Shown: positions 1 through 8,993, numbered from the stretch's first letter. The stretch is 64,000 bases of DNA from Saccharibacillus endophyticus (GCF_013185185.1 NZ_JAAZWE010000003.1:372001-436000), one strand, 5' to 3'. Program-made: numbers and translations. Notes: generated from the sequence alone by a model not told the origin.

Positions 1-276
1 AAAGGCTGGATCGCTTATGCAGAGTTAACAGATGAGCAGGAGCTTATGCTGCGGCTGCTTACAAAGGGAGAGAGCTTACACGTTCCCCCCAAGCGTCCTC
101 ACAATATCTACATGCCGCCGGATTCGGTTACACATGTAGTGAAATTCGGTGGCGATCCGCAGATCGATCCAGATTGGTTTGCCGCAACAGCGTTGGACCG
201 GCTTACTCTAAACTTAAGTGAAAGGGAATTGCGGGAACGCCTGGAGGCAAAGCGGGAAGAAGGAGCGCGTCAATGA
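1..276 (+). CDS. C-terminal part of a cupin-like protein (5' end outside window)
   Basis: The frame is open from the first base, so the gene starts before the window; 91 codons and a stop are visible. The segment HVPPKRPHNIYMPP resembles the second half of a small cupin barrel (a His-containing strand followed by a Pro-rich turn), but this is a weak resemblance and no metal site can be confirmed without the N-terminus. The C-terminus is a charged helix (ERELRERLEAKREE). Its stop overlaps the next start by four bases (ATGA), so the two genes are probably translated together. Confidence 0.6.
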   Translation, partial: KGWIAYAELTDEQELMLRLLTKGESLHVPPKRPHNIYMPPDSVTHVVKFGGDPQIDPDWFAATALDRLTLNLSERELRERLEAKREEGARQ

Positions 277-632
277 ATAGATCCATCGAATACGGACTGA
301 CAAGTACAGCAACCGACGAGAAGGCTTTAACGGCTAAAATGAAATCTTTTTTCGAACCGTTGAATCGGGTCATGGTCAAGACGAAAAGCAAAGGGCTGCT
401 GGAAGCGCGTTTGCCCTATGTCGAGCTGTATCCCAACGTGGACGAAGAGGGCAAACGGAAATTCGACAATCCGGAGATCGGCTGGGTGCTGTTTGCGAAT
501 ATGAAGGATGTGCATCCGCCGTATCAGGTTCCTCTAGAGGAGCAGCAGCGCTATGTAAAAGAACTGCTTGAAGCCGGAGGATTTCCGTATATCACGCTGC
601 GCGAATATGCGGATGACGAAGAACGACTGTGA
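273..632 (+). CDS. Hypothetical protein, 119 aa
   Basis: I do not recognise this protein. It is soluble, mixed charge, with no signal peptide or membrane segment and no obvious motif. The start overlaps the stop of the upstream cupin-like gene (ATGA), which supports both the start and co-expression. A P-loop kinase-like gene follows 29 bases downstream with its own ribosome binding site, so the three may form one operon. Confidence 0.6.
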   Translation: MNRSIEYGLTSTATDEKALTAKMKSFFEPLNRVMVKTKSKGLLEARLPYVELYPNVDEEGKRKFDNPEIGWVLFANMKDVHPPYQVPLEEQQRYVKELLEAGGFPYITLREYADDEERL

Positions 633-661
633 CTGTAAGCGACGAAAAGGAGGACAACGGC

Positions 662-1207
662 ATGACGACGCAGCAGCCTTGCATCATCCTCGTAACGGGC
701 ATCATGGCAAGCGGAAAATCGACGGTCGGACAGCTGCTGGCCGAACGTTTCGAAAAATCGGTGCATGTGCGAGGGGATTTGTTTCGACGATTGATCGTGA
801 ACGACCGCAAGGACATGAGCCCGGATGCGGAGACGGATGAGCTCGATCAGCTTCGACTGCGATACCGGTTGGCGGTTCAGGCGGCGGAAACCTATCTGGC
901 CGAAGGATTCAATGTCGTCATTCAGGATGTTGTCGTAGGACCGATTCTGCATGAGTTCGTCTCGTATGTAAAGGCAAGCCCGTTTCACGTTGTGGTACTG
1001 TGTCCCGAGGCCGAGACCGTTGCAAGACGGGAAGCCGCTCGGGCAAAGACCGGATACGGAGCGTGGACGGTCGAAGCGCTGGACAATTTGCTGCGTAACG
1101 AGACGCCGCGCGTCGGCCTATGGCTTGATTCTTCGCACCAAACCCCCGAAGAGACGGTCGAGGAAATTTGGCGAAGATTCCGTGAAGAAGCCGTTGTCCT
1201 TCCTTAA
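662..1207 (+). CDS. P-loop NTPase/kinase of the chloramphenicol phosphotransferase-like type
   Basis: A Walker A motif (GIMASGKST) sits near the N-terminus, followed by HVRGDLFR, where an Asp after the second strand is typical of small-molecule kinases of this superfamily. FNVVIQDVVVGP matches the Walker B-like strand, and REAARAKTG looks like the Arg-containing lid. About 181 aa, the usual size for this group. The ATG at 662 is preferred over an upstream GTG at 629 because AAAGGAGG lies at 646-653. The substrate cannot be told. The gene ends 8 bases before a convergent acetyltransferase gene. Confidence 0.75.
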   Translation: MTTQQPCIILVTGIMASGKSTVGQLLAERFEKSVHVRGDLFRRLIVNDRKDMSPDAETDELDQLRLRYRLAVQAAETYLAEGFNVVIQDVVVGPILHEFVSYVKASPFHVVVLCPEAETVARREAARAKTGYGAWTVEALDNLLRNETPRVGLWLDSSHQTPEETVEEIWRRFREEAVVLP

Positions 1208-1215
1208 CCGTTCGT

Positions 1216-1692
1216 CTATAGCTTCAGTACCGTCACCGGTTCATTGTCGCACACCTCGCCGTTATCGCGGAAACCGAAACTTTCGTACAGCTTTTTCGCG
1301 GCAATGTTGTCGGCTTCGTATTGAATCCAGCAGTACGCGGCGGGCCCGGCAGGGTAAGTGCGAATGAACTCCAAAATCTTAATCATGGCTTCCCGTCCGT
1401 AGCCTTTTCCTTGGTATTTCCGATCGATCATCAGGCGTAAAATGCAGTAGCTGTCATGCGCGATCGACGGAATTTCGTAGCCGGTAATGCCGTACGTGAT
1501 CATCACGAAGCCGACAGGTTGTTCGTCCGCATAGATAGCCAGAGGAAAAGGCGTGCCGCCGTTCGTCAACAGGACATAACAGGAAGCGACGCTGGACAGA
1601 TTGGACGCGACGAAACGATTTTGATCCTCGGCAACCTCCAGATTGAAGATGAGACGGCGATTTTCCAACGTAATTTTGCGAAGAGAAATCAT
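1216..1692 (-). CDS. GNAT acetyltransferase, diamine/spermidine N-acetyltransferase-like
   Basis: A 158-aa single GNAT domain. The acetyl-CoA pyrophosphate loop is RKYQGKGYGR at residues 91-100 (Q/RxxGxG/A signature). The order ITLENRRLIFNLEV at the N-terminus and the C-terminal KKLYESFGFRD resemble the BltD/PaiA group of polyamine acetyltransferases; substrate assignment is by resemblance only. The start has a ribosome binding site (AAAGGAGC) a few bases upstream on the minus strand. It converges on the kinase-like gene. Confidence 0.75.
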   Translation of the reverse strand: MISLRKITLENRRLIFNLEVAEDQNRFVASNLSSVASCYVLLTNGGTPFPLAIYADEQPVGFVMITYGITGYEIPSIAHDSYCILRLMIDRKYQGKGYGREAMIKILEFIRTYPAGPAAYCWIQYEADNIAAKKLYESFGFRDNGEVCDNEPVTVLKL

Positions 1693-1787
1693 TATGATTA
1701 GCTCCTTTCAATATAGGATGGGTAACGCTTACATACGTGCAACTTGTCTATTGTAACGATCGGCTGCATAAAGGAGGTTACAAGAAT

Positions 1788-2450
1788 ATGAACAATCAAC
1801 CCGAACCGCGAGCAAGCGAGGAAAGAGACATTCATCTAAAACAGAAACGGGTGGACGCTTGGGACGTGGCTTTGGCGGCGACCGGGGTGGCGACAGCCGT
1901 ACTGCTTCCCTATTATCACGCGCTGCCCAAAAAAGATGCGATTCACGCGACGAATACACCGGAAAGCTATCTGATCGACACGCCGAACCGGACCGATCTT
2001 CAGCCGAAAACGGAATGTGCCGCTTTTTCCAGTGCTTACGTGCTGCGTCATCTGGGCGTCGAGGCAGACGGGCAAGAGTTATACAAAGGCTTTCCGCGCA
2101 AGCTGCTGGACGGTACGGTCGATCCGCGGGGCATATTGGTCCTTTTCCGGCGTATGGGCTACAAAGCTTCGTTCTATCGGGGCAATATCGAAACGCTCAA
2201 AAAACGGGTCAGCCTCGGCGTTCCTGTGATCGCGTTCATCAAAGTTTTTCCGGATAAAAGGTATGCGCATTTCGCGCCCGTCGTCGGGTATGACCGCGAG
2301 CATCTGTACTTGGCCGAGTCGTTGAAGCATAAGACCAACTCCAGGGAGAGCGGCTATAACCGAAAGCTGCCGATCTCCGAGCTGGAAAAGCTGTGGCGGA
2401 CGAATCCTTTTTACAAACAATCGTATATCGTGGTCGAAGGGAAGGCGTAA
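1788..2450 (+). CDS. Membrane-anchored C39-like cysteine peptidase family protein
   Basis: 220 aa. A hydrophobic helix at about residues 25-42 could anchor or export it. The following domain has KTECAAFSSAYVLRHLG with Cys77 as the likely nucleophile and RYAHFAPVVGYD with His161 as partner, the layout of peptidase_C39_2 proteins that act outside the cell. The ATG at 1788 follows AAGGAGG, so it is preferred over the upstream in-frame ATG at 1737. No ABC transporter or peptide substrate gene is nearby, so it is not an obvious bacteriocin-processing protease. Confidence 0.7.
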   Translation: MNNQPEPRASEERDIHLKQKRVDAWDVALAATGVATAVLLPYYHALPKKDAIHATNTPESYLIDTPNRTDLQPKTECAAFSSAYVLRHLGVEADGQELYKGFPRKLLDGTVDPRGILVLFRRMGYKASFYRGNIETLKKRVSLGVPVIAFIKVFPDKRYAHFAPVVGYDREHLYLAESLKHKTNSRESGYNRKLPISELEKLWRTNPFYKQSYIVVEGKA

Positions 2451-2456
2451 AGGCGT

Positions 2457-3368
2457 TCAATCCGGCGAAGAGACGATCGGAGACCGATAGAAATCCATGA
2501 GCGCGGTTCGAAATCCTTGGGCGGTCGGACCGTGCTCCCGGTTGCGGTGAGCGATCAGGCCGTGCGTGAATTTCATTTCGGGAGCAAACGACAAGACTTG
2601 AAGTTTGCCCGTCTGAATCTCGTTGCGGATCGCGATCTCCGGAACCAGTGCAAAGCCTTTGCCGCAGCTTACATATTGTTTGATCATCTCCAGGCTGGGC
2701 AGCTCCAACGCGTCTTTTACCGTAATCCCGGCTTGTTTCAGCACATCCGCGGCCGACGTATGGTAGAGGCACGAGGTGCCGTTGCTGATAAACAGTTGAT
2801 CGCCGAGCGCCTGCGCTCCCGCCTCCTGCACCTGCCGGGTGACGGGTTCCGATGCGGCAAACACAATCGTCTCCTCCAGGATCGGTTCGAACAGCAGTTC
2901 ATGCCGATTCGGATTTTGCGGCACGATGCCGAAATCCAGTTCGTGATTCAACACGCCGCTCAAGATATCTGGATACGCCCCGTGTTCGACCCGCACGTTC
3001 ACGTTCGGCATGCGGCTTGCATAGTCTTGAATAAAAGGAAGCATTCGCGTCAGGAAAAAAGATTCCTGCGCCCTGATCCGTATCGTGCCGGACGGCTCGG
3101 TCAATTCGTGCATCTGCTCGTCCAAGGAGCGAATCAAATGGACGTATCGATACGCGTACTGCGCGAATACTTTTCCCGCCTCGGTCAGTTCCATGCCTCT
3201 CGGATAACGATGCACCAATTTTTGCCCGACGATCTTCTCCAACTGCTGAATATGCGTCGTGATCGTCGATTGCACGTAACCTAGACGCTCGGCGGCCCGG
3301 CTGAAGCTTTTTTCCTCCGCCAAAGCGATAAAAGCCAGAAAAAGTCGTCCTTCCAACGCATCGATCAT
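2457..3368 (-). CDS. LysR-family transcriptional regulator
   Basis: 303 aa, standard LysR length. The N-terminal winged helix-turn-helix covers about residues 8-65 (FSRAAERLGYVQSTITTHIQ) and is followed by the linker helix and a substrate-binding domain with the usual RIRAQESFF strand. It is divergent from an alpha/beta hydrolase gene 132 bp away, the classic arrangement for a LysR protein controlling its neighbour and itself. The effector is unknown. Confidence 0.9.
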   Translation of the reverse strand: MIDALEGRLFLAFIALAEEKSFSRAAERLGYVQSTITTHIQQLEKIVGQKLVHRYPRGMELTEAGKVFAQYAYRYVHLIRSLDEQMHELTEPSGTIRIRAQESFFLTRMLPFIQDYASRMPNVNVRVEHGAYPDILSGVLNHELDFGIVPQNPNRHELLFEPILEETIVFAASEPVTRQVQEAGAQALGDQLFISNGTSCLYHTSAADVLKQAGITVKDALELPSLEMIKQYVSCGKGFALVPEIAIRNEIQTGKLQVLSFAPEMKFTHGLIAHRNREHGPTAQGFRTALMDFYRSPIVSSPD

Positions 3369-3416
3369 GACTGCCTCAACCTTTCGTATTTCATTTTGGA
3401 ATAATAGGGATTCGAA

Positions 3417-3448
3417 CTATTCGTTAGTCAAATAGATGATTGTATTAT
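3417..3448. promoter_or_regulatory. Candidate LysR operator and hydrolase promoter
   Basis: Between the divergent LysR and hydrolase genes, CTATT and AATAG form an interrupted palindrome at 3417-3421 and 3431-3435, which fits the loose T-N11-A LysR box. It overlaps a poor -35 (TTCGTT, 3420-3425) placed 17 bp before a good -10 (TATTAT, 3443-3448) reading toward the hydrolase. An activator binding at a weak -35 is typical for LysR targets. Pattern evidence only. Confidence 0.35.
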
Positions 3449-3500
3449 ACGATTTCCTTAGTTATTTGCGCGACTAAAAAATAGCAAAGGGAGATGTAAT

Positions 3501-4367
3501 ATGACGAAGATTCATTATCGGCAGCAAAAAGTGGGAGAGGTTGATGTTTTTTATCGCGAAGCCGGTCCGAAAGACGGTCCGATTCTTTTATTGCTGCACG
3601 GCTTTCCGTCGTCGAGTCATATGTTTCGTGACCTGATTCCGAAGATGGCCGAACGTTATCGCGTCATCGCGCCGGATCTGGCCGGGTTCGGACAAACGAA
3701 AACGCCGCCGCGCGGACAGTTCGAGTTCACGTTCGACAATTTGTTCAAAGTCGTTGAAGGGTTTGCCGAGGCGCTGGCTTTGAATAAGTATGTCCTGTAC
3801 GTATTCGATTATGGCGCGCCTGTCGGATACCGTCTGGCCGTTGCTCATCCCGAACGTGTACAGGCGATCGTAAGTCAGAACGGAAACGCGTATATGGAGG
3901 GTTTCAGCGAAGCTTGGGGACCTTGGGAGAACTATTGGCATTCGCCGACGCCGGAGAATCGGGAAGCATGCCGGGATTCCCTGGCGCCGGAGACGATTCG
4001 CGACTTTCAGTATTTGCACGGAGCGGATGCCGATCTTGTATCGCCGGACGGATATTCGCTGGATATCGCCTATATGTCACGTCCGGAAGCCCAAGAGATT
4101 CAATTGGACCTGATTTTGGATTATCGGACCAACGTGAAGCTTTATCCTGAATTCCAAGCGTATTTCCGGCAGCATCAACCTCCGCTCCTGGCGGTGTGGG
4201 GCAAAAACGATCCGGCTTTCCTTCCTGCCGGAGCCGAGGCGTACAAGCGGGATCTTCCGGCTGCGGAAGTTCATCTGCTGGATGCCGGACATTTTGCGCT
4301 CGAGACGCATACGGATGAAATCGCGGCGTTTATGCTAAGGTTTTTGGAGCATGCGGAAAAGGATTGA
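3501..4367 (+). CDS. Alpha/beta hydrolase with Asp nucleophile (haloalkane dehalogenase/epoxide hydrolase-like)
   Basis: 288 aa alpha/beta hydrolase fold protein. The oxyanion loop is HGFP (33-36). The nucleophile elbow reads VFDYGAPVG, placing Asp103 where esterases have Ser; Asp nucleophiles define haloalkane and fluoroacetate dehalogenases and epoxide hydrolases. The catalytic His is H264 in AGHFALE, and an acid candidate lies in WGKNDPAF. No signal peptide, so it is cytoplasmic. Divergent from the LysR gene, which probably regulates it. The actual substrate is not shown. Confidence 0.85.
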   Translation: MTKIHYRQQKVGEVDVFYREAGPKDGPILLLLHGFPSSSHMFRDLIPKMAERYRVIAPDLAGFGQTKTPPRGQFEFTFDNLFKVVEGFAEALALNKYVLYVFDYGAPVGYRLAVAHPERVQAIVSQNGNAYMEGFSEAWGPWENYWHSPTPENREACRDSLAPETIRDFQYLHGADADLVSPDGYSLDIAYMSRPEAQEIQLDLILDYRTNVKLYPEFQAYFRQHQPPLLAVWGKNDPAFLPAGAEAYKRDLPAAEVHLLDAGHFALETHTDEIAAFMLRFLEHAEKD

Positions 4368-4387
4368 CCGAGGAGGTAAGGTAGGTG

Positions 4388-5053
4388 ATGTTGAACGGTT
4401 TTATGGATAAGCAATTTCCGGGCTTGCTTTTGCGCAAGCCCCTTTTCTACTCCTGGGACATCGGAATCCGCTTCGAGCTTGGCGATCCTGAATTGGACAT
4501 GTCGCAAAAAGAACGTTACTTGCGCGAAGCCGGCGACCGGGCGATACATCTGTATAACCTGCTACATCGGGAAGACGACGAACTGTTGGTAGTGACGAAC
4601 GCGCATTTCCTTGATCGGCCTCGCCGCCATGAGCGAAAGTTGAATGTGTACCGTCGCCGGGTTAAGGATCATCGCGTGTTGAGAAAGCTCAGTCAGATCA
4701 CGATTCCGTACATTTATGCCGAAGCAGAAAAGGATGAAAATATCGAGACGCATCGGTTTGTATTGGAATGCCGGGGACGGGATCTACGATCCGAGCATCT
4801 GATTCGATCATTATGCAATACGGATATGGGAGTAAAGCCGTCGATTGAGCATGAGGTATATGTTATCAACCAAACGACCGGGACGATCTTTCATGTCTAC
4901 GACGATCGGGGCTGCGATGTGATCGCGACTTCGGCGGATGCGCTGCGCGAGGTGTATGAGGCTTGCAACGATTGGATTCTGGACTACGACCGTCAGCGAA
5001 TCGAAAAGTCTTTCGAAAATACAACGACCCATGATTCACGGGACGGCTTTTGA
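4388..5053 (+). CDS. DUF3885 domain-containing protein
   Basis: About 221 aa. The C-terminal half has the DUF3885 signature HEVYVINQTTGTIFHVYDD followed by RGCDVIA, known to me from many uncharacterised Firmicute proteins. The N-terminus has a short hydrophobic patch (PGLLLRKPLFYSW) but no clear membrane segment. GAGGAGGTAAGG lies upstream; the GTG at 4385 and ATG at 4388 are both possible starts. Function unknown. Confidence 0.75.
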   Translation: MLNGFMDKQFPGLLLRKPLFYSWDIGIRFELGDPELDMSQKERYLREAGDRAIHLYNLLHREDDELLVVTNAHFLDRPRRHERKLNVYRRRVKDHRVLRKLSQITIPYIYAEAEKDENIETHRFVLECRGRDLRSEHLIRSLCNTDMGVKPSIEHEVYVINQTTGTIFHVYDDRGCDVIATSADALREVYEACNDWILDYDRQRIEKSFENTTTHDSRDGF

Positions 5054-5128
5054 GCGTAATTTTGATCATAAGCTACCAACTGAATGCGAACGGCCGGCTC
5101 AGGCTTTTCGCTTCCGAGAGGAGTGCCC

Positions 5129-5950
5129 ATGAAAAAGTCGTCGTTGTCGTTTGCGCTGAGAGGAATTTCGCTGCTGTTGGGCATTGTCGGCATATTACTC
5201 GTGCTGCGAAGCACGGAGCTTGGGTTGGCCAAAGCGGATTCGTTGACGAGCAGTCAGGATGAGTACGGTTCGGGCACGAGGTTTTGGTTGGTCCAGCAGA
5301 GCGGGATTGCCGCTTACCGGACGCTCGGAGCTATTTTGGCGGGCGTGGGATTGTTTCAGGCCTTGCGTCCTTTAAGTCGGTTGGAAATGCAAAGGATTAC
5401 GGTCGCTGCCGAGCAGGAACCGGGTGTACATGTTGCCGACTCTTTGCCGACATCCGGGTTTGAGCAAGGAGGAGCAAGCAGGGTACAAGGTCCGCGTACG
5501 GACACGGCTTCCCGCACGATTCAAGCTTCGCCGCAAAAACTGTATTGGGCATTCGTCGATCCGGACGTGCTGGTTCGCTGGCTGCCGCCGGAAGGGATGC
5601 GGGGGAAGATCGAGCGCTTCGAACCGCAGGCGGGCGGCGCTTACCGGATGGTTCTGACCCATGAGGGGGCTTCGGGATCGTTCGAAGGAAAATCTTCGCG
5701 GGATCGCGATATCGTCGAAGGCCGCTTTTTGGAGCTCGTGCCCGGCGAAAAGGTCGTGCAGGCGGTCGCGTTCGATTCGCCGGATCCGTCTTTTGCCGGA
5801 GAAATGCGGATCATCTGGAAGCTTGAACCCGACGGTGACCGGACGAAGGTAACGGTCGTCTGCGAACAGGTCCCGGCAGGCATCGCGAAAAAAGAACACG
5901 AGCAGGCACTGGCCTCGACGCTTCGGAATCTGGATCGGATCGTCAGCTAG
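5129..5950 (+). CDS. Two-helix membrane module fused to an SRPBCC/AHSA1 domain
   Basis: 273 aa. Two transmembrane segments (about 10-30 and 60-78) are followed by a linker and a START-like AHSA1 domain (about 128-270) with the typical LYWAFVDPDVLVRWLPPEGM and GGAYRM motifs. AHSA1-like SRPBCC proteins bind hydrophobic ligands or clients; most are soluble and lack a membrane part. The N-terminal module resembles the protein encoded at 6096-6437, so a duplication and fusion is likely. The ATG at 5129 follows GAGAGGAG. Confidence 0.75.
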   Translation: MKKSSLSFALRGISLLLGIVGILLVLRSTELGLAKADSLTSSQDEYGSGTRFWLVQQSGIAAYRTLGAILAGVGLFQALRPLSRLEMQRITVAAEQEPGVHVADSLPTSGFEQGGASRVQGPRTDTASRTIQASPQKLYWAFVDPDVLVRWLPPEGMRGKIERFEPQAGGAYRMVLTHEGASGSFEGKSSRDRDIVEGRFLELVPGEKVVQAVAFDSPDPSFAGEMRIIWKLEPDGDRTKVTVVCEQVPAGIAKKEHEQALASTLRNLDRIVS

Positions 5951-6095
5951 GAAGTTTGACGTCATCGACGACCGAAGGAGCAAAAGCGTACACGGAATCC
6001 GCTGGCGGACAATCCGGAAGAACGGGGCAACGAGGCGGCGGGCTATCGCTTGAACGACAGAACCCGGCGGGAGACCCGCGGAAAAGAGGCGGTTT

Positions 6096-6437
6096 ATGAC
6101 AAACGGTCAGAAAGCTTGGATATGGCGTATCGTCGCGTTGGTTATCGCCGGCGCGGGAGTGTTCCTGCTGCTGGGCAGCGTGGATATGGGCATCGAACAG
6201 GCGACCGCGAAGTCGGGCGCGAAATGGGAAAAAGGAGAGTACGTATCTCCGACCGAGATCGCTGCTTTGATGGGCGGACACGTATTGACGTATATGGCGA
6301 TCGGAGGAATTCTGCTGGGCGTCGGCCTGAACCGCGCTCTCAAGCCTGCGGGAACGACGGGAGAAGCGCGCGCCGAACACGGTCCCGTTCGAAAATCCGG
6401 GCAGCGATCGCTTCAAGAACCGTCCGAACGCCGATGA
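6096..6437 (+). CDS. Small two-helix membrane protein, paralogue of the SRPBCC protein's N-terminus
   Basis: 113 aa with two transmembrane helices. IWRIVALVIAGAGVFLLLGS and the second-helix end GGILLGVGLNRALKP match the neighbour at 5129-5950 (GAILAGVGLFQALRP) in order and spacing. The tail after the second helix is polar and probably disordered. The gene has an AAGAGGCGG ribosome binding site and is followed by a terminator. No function known. Confidence 0.65.
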   Translation: MTNGQKAWIWRIVALVIAGAGVFLLLGSVDMGIEQATAKSGAKWEKGEYVSPTEIAALMGGHVLTYMAIGGILLGVGLNRALKPAGTTGEARAEHGPVRKSGQRSLQEPSERR

Positions 6438-6446
6438 GATTAAGCG

Positions 6447-6480
6447 AAAGCCGAAGCGAAGAAGCTTCGGCTTTTTGTTT
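6447..6480 (+). terminator. Intrinsic terminator
   Basis: AAAGCCGAAGC at 6447-6457 pairs with GCTTCGGCTTT at 6464-6474 (11 bp, 6-nt loop) and runs into a T-rich tract. It ends the unit containing the two membrane-module genes. Confidence 0.85.
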
Positions 6481-6785
6481 TCCAAAATATTCATCTGGCT
6501 TTATGACATGCGAATCAGGCATCCTGACATATGGATTCTGCCTGCCGTTTCCCTATAATGGAAATATGGAGTTGCGGGGACAAGACTGGCATAGTAACAG
6601 GAATCGCGGATAAACGTACGCTGCCGCATTTGAATGAAAACGCGACTTGCGGCAATCTCGGCCGATTCGTTCGTTACGTAAGACCGGGCTTTCGTTCCTG
6701 TTAGATCCGGTCCGAAAACGGCTTCCCGTTTTTCGTCGCCCGCCTGCAATCGATTTGACACCAGTCCGAAACGGAGGATTTTCCC
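6481..6785 (+). other. Intergenic stretch upstream of the GH36 gene
   Basis: No coding region is visible. A perfect -10 hexamer (TATAAT, 6554-6559) lies in it but I find no good -35 at 17-18 bp, so a promoter here is uncertain. The last 20 bases carry CGGAGGA, the ribosome binding site for the TTG start at 6786. No clear operator was found. Confidence 0.4.
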
Positions 6786-8993
6786 TTGCCTATTTTCTTT
6801 GATTCCGAACACCAAACGTTCCATCTGCAATCAGCGGCATCCAGTTACGTGATCGAGCTTGTCGAGTCGGCGCATCCTGCACATGTCTACTGGGGGCCCA
6901 AGTTGTCTCAGGAAACGTTCGATAAACATATCTTTTCGATCGAGCGCTGCTCGTTCCACCCGAACCTGAGCGCGGATGCGATGCAATTCTCGCTCGATAC
7001 GCTGCCGCAGGAATATCCGTCGTACGGCAGCGGCGATTTCCGCGAGCCCGCGTTCGAAGCCCGTTATGCGGACGGAACGACGATCAGCCGCCTTGCCTAT
7101 GAGCGTCATGAGATCGTATCCGGCAAGCCCGCGCTTGAAGGCCTTCCGGCGACTTACGTGGAAAGCGACGAGGAAGCGGACACGCTGCACCTGCATTTGC
7201 GCGACGAATTGACAGGACTGCGCGTAGTGCTGAGCTATAGCGTATTCAATAAGCTGGACGCCATTACCCGCTCCGTTCGTTTTATCAACGAAGGGCAAGA
7301 AGTCATCGCTCTGGGTCGCGCACTCAGCGCCAGCGTAGACTTTAACCATAGCGACTTCGAATTCTTGCAGCTCTCCGGCGCATGGATTCGCGAGCGTCAT
7401 ATCCATAAACGCGATCTGGTTCCGGGCATCCACCGCATCGACAGCAAACGCGGATCGAGCAGCCATAACCAGAACCCGTTTATCGCGCTGCTTGCGAAAG
7501 ATTCGGGCGAAGACTTCGGCGAAGTCTACGGATTGAGTCTGGTCTACAGCGGAGGTTTCCTGGGACAAGTCGAAGTCGATTCGTATGGAACGACGCGCGC
7601 GCAGCTCGGTATCCAGCCGTTCGATTTCGAGTGGAGACTCGAAGCGGGCGAAGTCTTCCAAGCGCCGGAAGCGGTCATGGTTCGTTCTTCGGAAGGTTTG
7701 GGCGGCATGTCGCGTACTTACCATAAACTGTATCGTACCCGTTTGAGCCGCGGCGAATTCCGCGACAAAGCGCGTCCGATTCTCGTCAACAACTGGGAAG
7801 CGACGTATTTCGATTTCAATGCGGAAAAGATCAAGGAGATCGCGGCGTCGGGCAAAGAGCTGGGGATCGAATTGTTCGTGCTCGACGACGGCTGGTTCGG
7901 CAAACGCGACAGCGACGACAGCTCGCTCGGCGATTGGTTCGAAGATTCGCGCAAGCTGCCGGAAGGACTGTCCAAGCTTGCCGGCGACATTACCGCGACC
8001 GGCATGGAATTCGGATTGTGGTTCGAACCGGAGATGGTGTCCCCGAACAGCGAACTGTACCGGAATCATCCGGAATGGTGCCTGCACGTGCCGAACCGCA
8101 GCCGGACGGAAGCGCGCCGTCAGCTGATCCTCGACTTGTCGCGTCCGGACGTCTGCGACTATATCGTGGATTCGGTATCCAAAGTGCTGGAATCGGCCCC
8201 GATCACGTACGTGAAGTGGGACATGAACCGCAACATGACCGAGATCGGTTCGGAATTGCTGGCGGCCAACCGCCAGCGCGAAACGGCTCACCGTTATATG
8301 CTCGGCTTGTACAGCGTGCTGGAACGCATCGTGTCGCGCTTCCCGCATATCCTTTTCGAAAGCTGCTCCGGCGGCGGCGGACGCTTCGATCCGGGCATGC
8401 TGTATTACATGCCTCAGACCTGGACGAGCGACGACAGCGACGCGGTCGAGCGTCTCAAGATCCAATACGGTACCAGCATCGTCTACCCGGCGAGCAGCAT
8501 GGGCGCGCACGTATCGGCGGTTCCGAACCATCAGGTCGGCCGCATCACGCCGCTCGAAATGCGCGGACATGTCGCCATGAGCGGCAACTTCGGCTACGAA
8601 TTGGATCTGACGAAGTTCACGGAAGAAGAGAAAACGGAAGTTAAAGCGCAGGTTCAACAATACAAAGAACTGCGCAACCTGATCCAGTTCGGCAACTTCT
8701 ATCGGATCAAAAACCCGTTCGAAAGCAACGACACCGCTTGGGCTTACGTGTCCGAAGACCGTTCCGAAGCTTTCGCCGCCTACTTCCGCGTACTCGGCGA
8801 ACCCAACGCGCCGCTGCGCCGCCTGAAACTCAAAGGTCTTGATCCGCTGAAACGCTATACCGTCGAAGGCCGTCTGGGCACAGGCGAAAGCGGCCAAGCC
8901 TACGGCGGCGACGAACTCATGAACTTCGGCCTGCCGCTTCCGATGCTCAACGGCGACTTCCAAAGCGTACTCTATGTGATCAAAGAAGCCTAA
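6786..8993 (+). CDS. Alpha-galactosidase, glycoside hydrolase family 36
   Basis: 735 aa, the usual length of tetrameric bacterial GH36 enzymes that release galactose from raffinose-type sugars. An N-terminal beta-sandwich (to about 330) precedes the TIM barrel, which contains VLDDGWFGKRDSDDSSLGDW, the nucleophile motif VKWDMNR (Asp479), CSGGGGRFDPGM, and WTSDDSDA with the acid/base Asp549. A C-terminal beta-domain follows. There is no signal peptide, so it acts in the cytoplasm on imported oligosaccharide. It starts with TTG after CGGAGGA. No transporter is adjacent. Confidence 0.95.
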   Translation: MPIFFDSEHQTFHLQSAASSYVIELVESAHPAHVYWGPKLSQETFDKHIFSIERCSFHPNLSADAMQFSLDTLPQEYPSYGSGDFREPAFEARYADGTTISRLAYERHEIVSGKPALEGLPATYVESDEEADTLHLHLRDELTGLRVVLSYSVFNKLDAITRSVRFINEGQEVIALGRALSASVDFNHSDFEFLQLSGAWIRERHIHKRDLVPGIHRIDSKRGSSSHNQNPFIALLAKDSGEDFGEVYGLSLVYSGGFLGQVEVDSYGTTRAQLGIQPFDFEWRLEAGEVFQAPEAVMVRSSEGLGGMSRTYHKLYRTRLSRGEFRDKARPILVNNWEATYFDFNAEKIKEIAASGKELGIELFVLDDGWFGKRDSDDSSLGDWFEDSRKLPEGLSKLAGDITATGMEFGLWFEPEMVSPNSELYRNHPEWCLHVPNRSRTEARRQLILDLSRPDVCDYIVDSVSKVLESAPITYVKWDMNRNMTEIGSELLAANRQRETAHRYMLGLYSVLERIVSRFPHILFESCSGGGGRFDPGMLYYMPQTWTSDDSDAVERLKIQYGTSIVYPASSMGAHVSAVPNHQVGRITPLEMRGHVAMSGNFGYELDLTKFTEEEKTEVKAQVQQYKELRNLIQFGNFYRIKNPFESNDTAWAYVSEDRSEAFAAYFRVLGEPNAPLRRLKLKGLDPLKRYTVEGRLGTGESGQAYGGDELMNFGLPLPMLNGDFQSVLYVIKEA

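Noticed and set aside
1788..2450. Bacteriocin-processing C39 peptidase
   Set aside because: No ABC transporter domain, precursor peptide or modification enzyme is nearby; the domain is the general C39-like form.
6831..8963. A 710-codon open frame on the minus strand opposite the alpha-galactosidase gene
   Set aside because: It follows codon positions of the real gene, has repetitive Arg/Val/Phe/Ala composition, no ribosome binding site and no domain. High GC at third positions removes stops on the opposite strand.
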